Assembly: GCA_964569315.1 (NCBI GenBank)
Contig: CAZMUZ010000107.1
Span: 1 to 12,513 of the forward strand
DNA: 12,513 nt
Source of the DNA: CADEFF01 sp964569315
Lineage (GTDB): Bacteria > Pseudomonadota > Alphaproteobacteria > Dongiales > Dongiaceae
Direction: 5' to 3'
Shown: positions 6,732 through 12,131 of the stretch, in pieces
How the letters are laid out: each line of letters starts with the position of its first letter
Position numbering within the stretch: the stretch's first letter is position 1
The notes under the pieces: model-generated
The model's input: only the letters and a program-made list of their open reading frames with translations
The model's database searches: none
What the model was told of the DNA's origin: nothing
Translations under genes and position numbers: made by a program

Positions 6732-6837
6732 CGCCGGGCGGCCGGGAATGCCGGGCTATTTTGGACCATGGGCCGGCCCGTGCGAGACTGGATCCGTCGA
6801 TAGCCTCCATAACGCAACCTTGCGCTTCCCCCCGACG

Positions 6838-7683
6838 ATGACCGTCCTCTCGATCTCCTCCCGCGTCGCGCTCGGCCATATCGGCAATGCCGGCGCCGGC
6901 TTCTGTCTGCAGCGGCTCGGCCATCGGGTGCTGCCGCTCGACACCACGCTGCTGTCGAACCATCTGGGATATCCGCAGCATGGCGGGCGGCTGCTGGAGG
7001 CGGCGGAGGTGGCGGCGCTGCTGCAGGGGCTCGAGAAGGCGGGCGCTCTCGGCGATATCGAGGCGGTGCTGTCCGGTTTTCTCGGCCGGGCCGCCGACAC
7101 GGCCGCGGCGGCGGTCGATCGCGTGCGGGCGCGCCGGCCGGGGACGCTTTATGCGCTCGACCCGGTGCTGGGGGAGCGGGAGGGCGGGCTCTATGTCCCG
7201 CCCGCGACCGCCGCCGCCGTTGCAGAGCGGCTGCTGCCGATGGCGGATCTGGCATTTCCCAACATGTTCGAGCTCGACTACCTCTCGGGCGGCGAAGTCG
7301 GAAACCTCGAGGGAATCCTGGCGGCGACGGATCGCCTGCGTCGCCGGGGCCGGCCGAACCTGGTCGTCGTCGTCACCGGCCTCGAGCGCGGGGAACAGCC
7401 GGCGGAAACCATCGAGATGCTGGCCTCGACGCCCGACGCCACCTGGCTCGTCGAGGAGAAGCGACGGCCGCTCCAGGCGCACGGCGCCGGCGACTGCTTC
7501 GCGGCGCTCTTCCTCGGCCATTATCTCAACGGCCGCGGCGACGTCGCGGGCGCGCTGCAGCGGAGCGCCGGCGCCATGGCGGCGATCGTGGCGGCGACCG
7601 GCGATGCGGCCGAGCTCGATCTGGTCGCGGCGCAGGATCGCCTCGCCGGCATGGTGGGTCCGGAGCCGGTCAGGATTCGCTGA
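6838..7683 (+). CDS. pdxY: pyridoxal kinase
   Basis: A 281-residue ribokinase-superfamily enzyme that phosphorylates pyridoxal in the vitamin B6 salvage pathway. The N-terminus VLSISSRVALGHIGNAGAG aligns with the E. coli PdxY start (ILAIQSHVVYGHAGN). Further features are PLDTTLLSNHLGY (33-45), VLSGFLG (77-83), ALDPVLGEREGGLYV (106-120), PNMFELDYLSG (141-151), VVVTGLERG (177-185) and the phosphotransfer motif GAGD (216-219), with Asp219 as catalytic base. It resembles the PdxY/PdxK type rather than ThiD/PdxK bifunctional kinases. The ATG at 6838 is chosen because it places the first beta strand correctly. No Shine-Dalgarno precedes it, and an in-frame ATG at 6748 would add 30 unrelated residues. 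It diverges from the lyase operon and converges on asd. Confidence 0.92.
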   Translation: MTVLSISSRVALGHIGNAGAGFCLQRLGHRVLPLDTTLLSNHLGYPQHGGRLLEAAEVAALLQGLEKAGALGDIEAVLSGFLGRAADTAAAAVDRVRARRPGTLYALDPVLGEREGGLYVPPATAAAVAERLLPMADLAFPNMFELDYLSGGEVGNLEGILAATDRLRRRGRPNLVVVVTGLERGEQPAETIEMLASTPDATWLVEEKRRPLQAHGAGDCFAALFLGHYLNGRGDVAGALQRSAGAMAAIVAATGDAAELDLVAAQDRLAGMVGPEPVRIR

Positions 7684-7684
7684 G

Positions 7685-7729
7685 CCGCCCGCCCCCCGAG
7701 AATGCGGGATCCCATCCTCGGGGCGGCGG
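7685..7729. terminator. bidirectional hairpin between convergent pdxY and asd
   Basis: A large GC-rich inverted repeat: the left arm contains CCGCC and CCCCGAGAAT, the right arm ATCCTCGGGGCGGCGG, around a CGGGATCCC centre, with one mismatch and a small bulge. It begins immediately after the pdxY stop and ends 9 nt before the asd stop, so it can terminate both genes. No T-tract follows on either strand, so it may instead be a transcript-end stabilising or Rho-assisted structure. Confidence 0.55.
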
Positions 7730-7738
7730 TTCCCTCGC

Positions 7739-8752
7739 CTAGAGATAGTTCTCCACGAGATGCTCGGCGATCTGCACGGCGTTGAGCGCGGCGCCCTTGC
7801 GCAGATTGTCCGAGACGATCCAGAGCGAGAGGCCGTGCGCGACGGTGTCGTCCCGGCGGATGCGGCCGACGAAGACCGCATCCTCGCCCGCGCATTCGAT
7901 CGGAGTCGGGTAGCCGCCATTCTCCCGCCGGTCGAGCAGGACCACGCCGGGGGCACCGGCCAGCGCGGCGCGGGCCTCGGCCTCGGAGAGCGGGCTGTCG
8001 AACTCGATATTCACCGCCTCGGAATGGCCGACGAAGATCGGTGCCCGCACGCAGGTCGCCACCACCTCGATCTCCGGATCGAGGATCTTCCGGGTCTCGA
8101 CCTTCATCTTCCATTCCTCCTTGGTCGAGCCGTCTTCCATGAAGGCGTCGATATGCGGAATGAGGTTGAAGGCGATCTGCTTGGTGAACTTCTTCGCCTC
8201 CGGCTCTTCCATCATGTAGATCTTGCGGGTCTGGCTGTAGAGCTCGTCCATGCCCTCCTTGCCGGCGCCCGAGACCGACTGGTAGGTCGCGACCACCACG
8301 CGCTTGATCCGCGCGAGGTCGTGCAGCGGCTTCAGCGCCACCACCATCTGGATCGTCGAGCAGTTCGGGTTGGCGATGATGTTGCGCTTCGCATAGCCCG
8401 CGATCGCATCGGGATTGACCTCCGGCACCACCAGCGGGACGTCCGGATCCATGCGGAACTGCGACGTGTTGTCGATGACGATGCAGCCGGCCGCCGCCGC
8501 GCGCGGCGCATGGACGGCGGACACCTTGGCGCCCGGCGAGAAGAGCGCGAGATCGAATCCCTTGAAGTCGAACTTCTCGAGATTGCGCACCCGCAAGGTC
8601 TCGTCCTCGCCGTAGGAGACCTCCTTGCCGGCCGAACGTTCCGAGGCCAGCGGCACGACCTCGTCCACCGGAAATTCATGCGCGGCCAGGGTCTGGAGCA
8701 TCTCGCGCCCCACATTCCCCGTTCCGCCGACTACCGCGACCTTGTAACCCAT
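7739..8752 (-). CDS. asd: aspartate-semialdehyde dehydrogenase
   Basis: A 337-residue enzyme that reduces beta-aspartyl phosphate to aspartate semialdehyde with NADPH. This is the branch point to lysine/diaminopimelate, threonine and methionine. The NADP-binding motif VAVVGGTGNVGREML lies at residues 5-19. The substrate Arg is in NTSQFRMD (Arg100), the catalytic Cys131 in NPNCSTIQMVVAL, followed by SVSGAGKEGMDEL (159-171) and the catalytic His243 in RAPIFVGHSEAVNIEF. Length is typical of the family. The ATG at 8752 directly starts the Rossmann strand (MGYKVAVVGG), so the start is well supported although its ribosome-binding site (GGGCGAG) is only moderate. It is divergently arranged with the DUF962 gene, 111 nt apart. 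Confidence 0.97.
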   Translation of the reverse strand: MGYKVAVVGGTGNVGREMLQTLAAHEFPVDEVVPLASERSAGKEVSYGEDETLRVRNLEKFDFKGFDLALFSPGAKVSAVHAPRAAAAGCIVIDNTSQFRMDPDVPLVVPEVNPDAIAGYAKRNIIANPNCSTIQMVVALKPLHDLARIKRVVVATYQSVSGAGKEGMDELYSQTRKIYMMEEPEAKKFTKQIAFNLIPHIDAFMEDGSTKEEWKMKVETRKILDPEIEVVATCVRAPIFVGHSEAVNIEFDSPLSEAEARAALAGAPGVVLLDRRENGGYPTPIECAGEDAVFVGRIRRDDTVAHGLSLWIVSDNLRKGAALNAVQIAEHLVENYL

Positions 8753-8863
8753 GACGATCTCGCCCTATTGCTGATGCTGAGGAAGGAAACCTGCAAACCC
8801 CGCGGCGCGGCCTCGGGGGCCGGTGCGGGTCTCGAACTGGATGTCGACGGAGGAGCCGCCCGC

Positions 8864-9220
8864 ATGGCGGAGGCGCCCGATCCGGCCCCGGTGCGGCCCG
8901 GGAGCTACGCGGAATTCTGGCCGCGCTACCTCGGCGCGCATCGCAGCCGCGGCAGCCGCGCGCTGCATTTCGCGGGCACGCTCGTCGCCATCGCCCTCGT
9001 CGTCGCGGCGGTCGCGACCGGCCATTGGTGGCTCCTCCTCGCCGCGCCGCTCGTCGGCTATGCGGGCGCCTGGATCGGCCATTTCGCCATCGAGGGCAAT
9101 CGTCCGGAAACCTTCGGTCATCCTCTCTGGTCCCTGTTCAGCGACGTCCGCATGTTGCTGCTCTGGCTCCTCGGTCGGCTCGACGCCGAGTTTCGTCGTC
9201 ACGGCGTCGCGCCCAAATGA
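8864..9220 (+). CDS. DUF962 / Mpo1-like small membrane protein
   Basis: A 118-residue protein of the DUF962 (Mpo1-like) family. Signatures are the short soluble start SYAEFWPRYLGAHRSRGSRALHFAGT with conserved His26 and His35, two hydrophobic hairpin-like helices (about 37-51 and 55-72), and WIGHFAIEGNRPETFGHPLWSLFSD with His73 and His86. A last hydrophobic segment follows, MLLLWLLGRLDAEF. The yeast homologue Mpo1 is an iron-dependent alpha-oxidation dioxygenase acting on 2-hydroxy fatty acids, using conserved histidines; whether this bacterial protein does so is unknown. The ATG at 8864 is set by a strong GGAGGAG at 8849-8855. Its stop codon TGA merges with the A-run that is the T-tract of the opposite-strand terminator. 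Confidence 0.85.
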   Translation: MAEAPDPAPVRPGSYAEFWPRYLGAHRSRGSRALHFAGTLVAIALVVAAVATGHWWLLLAAPLVGYAGAWIGHFAIEGNRPETFGHPLWSLFSDVRMLLLWLLGRLDAEFRRHGVAPK

Positions 9221-9245
9221 AAAAGGCCGCCCGGTCTGGGCGGCC
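9220..9245 (-). terminator. intrinsic terminator of the small exported-protein gene, possibly bidirectional
   Basis: A perfect 8-bp stem GGCCGCCC/GGGCGGCC (9225-9232 and 9238-9245) with a 5-nt loop is followed on the minus strand by TTTTT (9224-9220). It lies 28 nt past the stop of the 62-residue protein gene. The T-tract includes the last base of the opposite-strand DUF962 stop codon, so the hairpin can also end that transcript. Confidence 0.85.
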
Positions 9246-9273
9246 TGTGGCTCTCATCCGTGGTCGGATGGGC

Positions 9274-9462
9274 TCAGCCGCCCGTGCCGGGCTCCGTCTT
9301 GGTGGTGGTCGTCTTGGTGGCGTCGAGCGGGGTCTGGGCGACCGTCGCCGGAACTGGGGTTTGCGCCGTCGTGCCGTGGTTGCCGCCGCAATCGGCGAAC
9401 GACGGCCCGGCCAGGGCGATGGCGAACGCCGCGAGGAACAGACTTGCGATCAGCTTGCGCAT
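9274..9462 (-). CDS. small exported Thr/Ala/Pro-rich protein, unrecognised
   Basis: A 62-residue protein with a clear Sec signal peptide: MRKLIASLFLAAFAIALAGP, then SFA|DC as an AxA-like cleavage site. The mature part is only about 39 residues. It begins DCGGNHGTTAQTP with a single Cys and continues as low-complexity Thr/Pro/Ala/Lys sequence (DATKTTTTKTEPGTGG), probably disordered in the periplasm. The ATG at 9462 has GAGAGGG shortly upstream, and a good intrinsic terminator follows, so it is a genuine small gene. The adjacent upstream gene on the same strand has the same design (signal peptide, Cys/Gly start, Thr/Ala/Pro tail), suggesting a paralogous or functionally paired set. I do not recognise the family and assign no function. 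Confidence 0.7.
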   Translation of the reverse strand: MRKLIASLFLAAFAIALAGPSFADCGGNHGTTAQTPVPATVAQTPLDATKTTTTKTEPGTGG

Positions 9463-9526
9463 GACACCCTCTCCCGGGCGGAAAACGGCCGGACCCTAGT
9501 CGATCCAACGCCCGCTGTCGAGCCGA

Positions 9527-9936
9527 TTATCCGCCCTGACCGGTCGCCGGCGGGTTAACGGGCACTGACGCCGAGCCGGTAGCCGGGGCGCCGGTGGCCG
9601 GAGCGCCGGTAGCCGGAGCGGTCGTCGGCGCCGTCGCGGTCGCCGGCACGAACGCCGGCGGCTTGATGGTGCCGTNNNNNNNNNNNNNNNNNNNNNNNNN
9701 NNNNNNNNNNNNNNNNNNNNNNNNNNNNNNNNNNNNNNNNNNNNNNNNNNNNNNNNNNNNNNNNNNNNNNNNNNNGTCGTCGGCGCCGTCGCGGTCGCCG
9801 GCACGAACGCCGGCGGCTTGATGGTGCCGTATTTCTTCATATAGGCCTCTTTCGGCCCGGCGCAGCCGCAACCATCGGCCAGGGCCGGGGTGGCGACCGC
9901 GAAAGCGAGCAGCAGGGCGGCCAGAAATCCGCGCAT
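9527..9936 (-). CDS. small exported repeat-containing protein, interrupted by an assembly gap
   Basis: The N-terminal part starts at the ATG at 9936 (GGGAGAG ribosome-binding site at 9948-9942). It reads MRGFLAALLLAFAVATPALA, a Sec signal peptide with an ALA|DG cleavage site, then DGCGCAGPKEAYMKKYGTIK before a 100-N gap. The C-terminal part, in a different frame as printed, reads GTIKPPAFVPATATAPT, then ATGAP-type repeats and ends GQGG before TAA. Removing the Ns and one of the two identical 55-bp flanks deletes 155 bases. That brings both parts into one frame and gives an 84-residue protein. Mature Cys residues cluster at its N-terminus (GCGC), and the tail is Pro/Ala/Thr-rich and probably disordered. 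Its companion at 9274-9462 has a similar layout. Function unknown. Confidence 0.65.
9575..9619. repeat. three tandem 15-bp units encoding a five-residue ATGAP-type repeat
   Basis: Units of the form GCCGGTAGCCGGAGC lie at 9575-9589, 9590-9604 and 9605-9619 with one or two differences each. In the minus-strand gene they encode repeated Ala-Thr-Gly-Ala-Pro. The 15-bp period keeps the frame, so copy number could vary without disrupting the protein. Confidence 0.8.
9621..9675. repeat. 55-bp sequence identical to 9776-9830 (left flank of gap)
   Basis: This 55-base block ends exactly at the first N and is identical, base for base, to 9776-9830, which begins exactly after the last N. It encodes the GTIKPPAFVPATATAPT segment. 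It is most likely the same genomic sequence written twice at two contig ends. Confidence 0.9.
9676..9775. other. 100-N scaffold gap
   Basis: Exactly 100 unknown bases, the conventional placeholder for a gap of unknown size, inside the coding region of a small exported protein. The flanks are a perfect 55-bp duplicate, so the real gap length may be minus 55 (an overlap) rather than plus 100. Confidence 0.95.
9776..9830. repeat. 55-bp sequence identical to 9621-9675 (right flank of gap)
   Basis: Second written copy of the 55-base block, starting immediately after the N run. See the left-flank entry for the interpretation as overlapping contig ends. Confidence 0.9.
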
Positions 9937-9941
9937 TCGAA

Positions 9942-9957
9942 CTCTCCCGCGAGGGAG
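9942..9957 (-). promoter_or_regulatory. hairpin overlapping the ribosome-binding site of the 84-residue protein gene
   Basis: On the minus-strand transcript, CTCCC (9957-9953) can pair with GGGAG (9948-9944) across a 4-nt loop. The GGGAG is part of the GGGAGAG ribosome-binding site of the ATG at 9936, so the fold would hide it. The stem is only 5 bp and may have no function. Confidence 0.3.
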
Positions 9958-9968
9958 CCCGATGATAG

Positions 9969-9987
9969 GTCCGCCGGCCCGGCGGAC
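9969..9987. terminator. perfect 9-bp inverted repeat downstream of the DUF3303 gene
   Basis: GTCCGCCGG and CCGGCGGAC flank a single C. The element lies about 40 nt past the DUF3303 stop and about 30 nt before the next minus-strand gene. It lacks a T-tract, so it may attenuate transcription or stabilise the transcript end rather than terminate efficiently. Confidence 0.4.
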
Positions 9988-10027
9988 GCAAGCCGGGGCC
10001 AGGGACGGCACCATTCTGCGGGCCCGG

Positions 10028-10300
10028 CTAGAGGAAGGGTTCGATCGCCTGGGCGGTCGCGGTCGACGGCGCGACCGGCACGATCTCGAACTCGATCAGA
10101 TCGCTCCAGAAGGCAACCCAGCGCTGCAGCAGCCGCACGTCGTCGCATTCCATGATCTGGAAGCAACGGTCGAAATTGGCTTCGATCCAGCTATTGACGT
10201 AGACGAGGCCTTCCGGCGTGCCGCGGCCCTTGTCGCGGAAGCGCCGGTAGATCGTCCTGGCGTCGCGATTCCTGAAGCGTTCGATCACCATGAACTGCAC
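10028..10300 (-). CDS. DUF3303 family protein
   Basis: A 90-residue protein matching the DUF3303 family: it opens QFMVIERFRN, then DARTIYRRFRDKGRGTPEGL (about 13-32), VYVNSWIEANFDRCFQIMECDD (33-54), and a Trp-rich helix LLQRWVAFWSDLIEFEIVPV. It is a small, single-domain cytoplasmic protein with a dimeric alpha/beta-barrel look; the biochemical role is unknown. I choose the GTG at 10300 as start. A strong GGAGGAGG (10315-10308) lies 7 nt upstream of it, and the resulting (M)QFMVIERF matches the usual M-x-F-M-V start of the family. The ATG at 10291 would be 16 nt from that site. It diverges from the GNAT gene. Confidence 0.82.
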   Translation of the reverse strand: MQFMVIERFRNRDARTIYRRFRDKGRGTPEGLVYVNSWIEANFDRCFQIMECDDVRLLQRWVAFWSDLIEFEIVPVAPSTATAQAIEPFL

Positions 10301-10393
10301 GAGGTTTCCTCCTCCGCCGGCCGTGGTCCCGCGGCTGAAAGCCGGGCCCCGATCCGATAGCATGGGGCGAACAGGCTCGATAGAGGCGCCGCC

Positions 10394-10870
10394 ATGACCG
10401 AGATGCCCGCGATCCGTCCCGCCACCGTCGCCGACGCACCCGCCCTCGGCGCGCTCGTCACGCGGCTGCTGGCGGAGCTGCACGGGGAGGCGGTCGATCC
10501 GGCGGCGATCGACGGCGCGACCTTCGCCGCGCACCGGCTCCTTGCCGAACATCCGGGGTTCGCCGCCTTTCTCGCGGAGGATTCGGCGCAGCGGCCGGTC
10601 GCGATGCTGACGCTCTCGGAATGCTGTTCGCTCTATGCGGGCGGCCTATTCGGCGAGATCGCCGAGTTCTATGTCGATCCCGCCTGGCGCAGCCACGGGC
10701 TCGGGCAGCGCATGATCGAGGCGGCGGTCGAGGAAGCGAAGGCGCGCCGCTGGCCGCGGCTCGAGGTCGGCGCGCCCGACCTGCCGCGCTGGCAACGCAC
10801 GGTCGATTTCTACAAGCGCTGCGGCTTCACCGAGATCGGCCCGCGGTTGCGGCGCCTGACGGCTTCGTGA
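10394..10870 (+). CDS. GNAT-family N-acetyltransferase
   Basis: A 158-residue acetyl-CoA-dependent acetyltransferase of the GNAT superfamily. The N-terminal IRPATVADAPALGALV strand/helix is typical. The central strand EIAEFYVDPAWRS is followed by the acetyl-CoA pyrophosphate-binding motif RSHGLGQRMIEAA (Arg99 to Gly104, of the Q/R-x-x-G-x-G type). The C-terminal LEVGAPDLPRWQRTVDFYKRCGFTEIG contains the conserved FYKRCGF segment that closes the fold. The substrate cannot be told from sequence; it may be an amino acid, amine or antibiotic. The ATG at 10394 has a modest TAGAGG upstream. The gene diverges from the DUF3303 gene and ends only 8 nt from the convergent leuB stop, with no terminator visible between. 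Confidence 0.88.
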   Translation: MTEMPAIRPATVADAPALGALVTRLLAELHGEAVDPAAIDGATFAAHRLLAEHPGFAAFLAEDSAQRPVAMLTLSECCSLYAGGLFGEIAEFYVDPAWRSHGLGQRMIEAAVEEAKARRWPRLEVGAPDLPRWQRTVDFYKRCGFTEIGPRLRRLTAS

Positions 10871-10878
10871 GTGGACGT

Positions 10879-11991
10879 TCAGGCGGCGAGCCTGTCCAGC
10901 TCCTTCAGCACCGCATCGCCCATGCCGGCGGTCGAGACCCGGGTGCCGCCCGGCGTCATGATGTCGCCGGTCCGGTAGCCGCGATCGAGCGCCGCCGCGA
11001 CGGCCTTCTCAACCAAGGTCGCGTCCTCGCCGAGATCGAAGGAATAGCGCAGCATCATGGCGAAGGAGAGGATCGTGGCGAGCGGGTTCGCCAGATCCTT
11101 GCCGGCGATGTCCGGCGCCGAGCCATGCACCGGCTCGTAGAGCGCGCGCCGGCGCCCCGTGGCGTCGGCGGCGCCGAGCGAGGCCGAGGGCAGCATGCCG
11201 AGCGAGCCCGTCAGCATCGCCGCGCAGTCCGAGAGCAGGTCGCCGAAGAGATTGTCGGTCACGATCACGTCGAACTGCTTCGGCTGGCGCACGAGCTGCA
11301 TGGCGCAGTTGTCGGCATACATGTGGCTGAGGTCGATGTCGCTATAGCTCGCATCGCGCAGCTTCTGCACTTCCTCGCGCCAGAGGAGCCCGCTTTCCAT
11401 CACGTTCGCCTTCTCGACCGAGCAGACCCGCTTGCCGCGCAGCCGCGCGAGATCGAAGGCGACGCGCGCCACCCGGTCGATCTCAGGCGTCGTATAGACT
11501 TGCGTGTTGATGCCGCGCCGCGTGCCGTCCGGCAGGGTCTCGATGCCGCGGGGGCTGCCGAAATAGACCCCGCCCGTCAGCTCGCGCACGATCAGCATGT
11601 CGAGCCCTTCGACCAGCTCCCGCTTGAGGGTCGAGGCGTCGGCGAGCGGGCCGAACACGATGGCGGGGCGGAGGTTGGCGAAGAGTTCCATGTCCTTGCG
11701 GAGCCTGAGGAGGCCGCGTTCCGGCTTCTTTTCGAAGGGCAGGTTGTCCCATTTGGGGCCGCCCACGGCGCCGAGCAGCACCGCATCCGCCGCCATCGCC
11801 GCCGCCATGGTCGCGTCGGTCAGCGGCACGCCCTCCTTGTCGTAGGCGCAGCCGCCGACGAGCCCGTGCGACACGTCGAACCCGACGGCGCGCCGCCTGG
11901 CGAACCAGTCGATGAGGCGCCCGACCTCGCGCATCACTTCGGGACCGATGCCGTCGCCGGCGAGGATCAGGAGTTTCTTGTTGGCAGGCAC
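10879..11991 (-). CDS. leuB: 3-isopropylmalate dehydrogenase
   Basis: A 370-residue NAD-dependent enzyme that oxidatively decarboxylates 3-isopropylmalate to 2-oxoisocaproate in leucine biosynthesis. The start KKLLILAGDGIGPEVM (5-20) is the family N-terminus. Substrate residues lie in LLRLRKDMELFANLRP (94-109) and IVRELTGGVYFG (134-145, with Arg136 and Tyr143). They continue in VEKANV (Lys194) and the metal-binding stretch DNLFGDLLSD (246-255, Asp251 and Asp255). The NAD-binding loop EPVHGSAPDIAGK is at about 286-298. The start codon is GTG at 11991, since no ATG lies close enough; a GAGGGG sits rather far upstream. It lies downstream of leuD on the same strand with a 140-nt spacer. Confidence 0.97.
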   Translation of the reverse strand: MPANKKLLILAGDGIGPEVMREVGRLIDWFARRRAVGFDVSHGLVGGCAYDKEGVPLTDATMAAAMAADAVLLGAVGGPKWDNLPFEKKPERGLLRLRKDMELFANLRPAIVFGPLADASTLKRELVEGLDMLIVRELTGGVYFGSPRGIETLPDGTRRGINTQVYTTPEIDRVARVAFDLARLRGKRVCSVEKANVMESGLLWREEVQKLRDASYSDIDLSHMYADNCAMQLVRQPKQFDVIVTDNLFGDLLSDCAAMLTGSLGMLPSASLGAADATGRRRALYEPVHGSAPDIAGKDLANPLATILSFAMMLRYSFDLGEDATLVEKAVAAALDRGYRTGDIMTPGGTRVSTAGMGDAVLKELDRLAA

Positions 11992-12021
11992 GTGGGAGAG
12001 CCCCTCTCGAGATCGCGCCGT

Positions 12022-12038
12022 CCCCGCGCCTGTCGGGG
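12022..12038. other. small hairpin in the leuD-leuB spacer
   Basis: CCCCG (12022-12026) and CGGGG (12034-12038) can form a 5-bp stem with a 7-nt loop just upstream of leuB. No T-tract follows and no leucine-rich leader peptide is visible, so attenuation control is not supported. Confidence 0.3.
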
Positions 12039-12060
12039 GAAGCGCCGTTCAACCGAGCGA

Positions 12061-12089
12061 CCTCATGCTTGGACAGGCTCCGCATGAGA
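12061..12089. repeat. REP-like palindrome, copy 3
   Basis: CCTCATGCTTGGACAGGCTC followed by CGCATGAGA matches the reverse complement of copy 1 at 25 of 29 positions by hand count and keeps self-complementary arms CTCATGC/GCATGAG. It lies in the leuD-leuB spacer. The three copies are all intergenic, as expected for a dispersed REP family. Confidence 0.75.
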
Positions 12090-12131
12090 CCGGATTCGTT
12101 GCAGCACCGGCAAGGACGAGGCGCCGCAGGC

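Noticed and set aside
6770..6779. 10-bp perfect palindrome GGGCCGGCCC as an operator between the lyase gene and pdxY
   Set aside because: A short all-GC palindrome is expected by chance in this composition, and no matching regulator gene or second copy is seen.
6574..7956. 460-residue minus-strand open frame
   Set aside because: It is antisense to pdxY and out of frame with asd and the lyase, with no recognisable motif.
6887..9220. 777-residue open frame on the plus strand
   Set aside because: It runs through pdxY in another frame and antisense to asd. Only its last 118 codons, from the ATG at 8864 with a strong Shine-Dalgarno, are a real gene (DUF962).
9575..9619. CRISPR-like array
   Set aside because: The 15-bp units are directly adjacent with no spacers and lie in frame in a coding region.
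9621..9830. Genuine long tandem or direct repeat
   Set aside because: The copies abut the N run exactly on both sides, and only collapsing them restores a single frame, so overlapping contig ends are the simpler explanation.
10621..12087. 488-residue plus-strand open frame
   Set aside because: It overlaps the GNAT gene in another frame and is antisense to leuB; its composition is of shadow type.
11991..12131. Leucine attenuator before leuB
   Set aside because: No short Leu-rich leader peptide and no terminator/antiterminator pair is visible; the spacer holds only a weak hairpin and a REP-like repeat.
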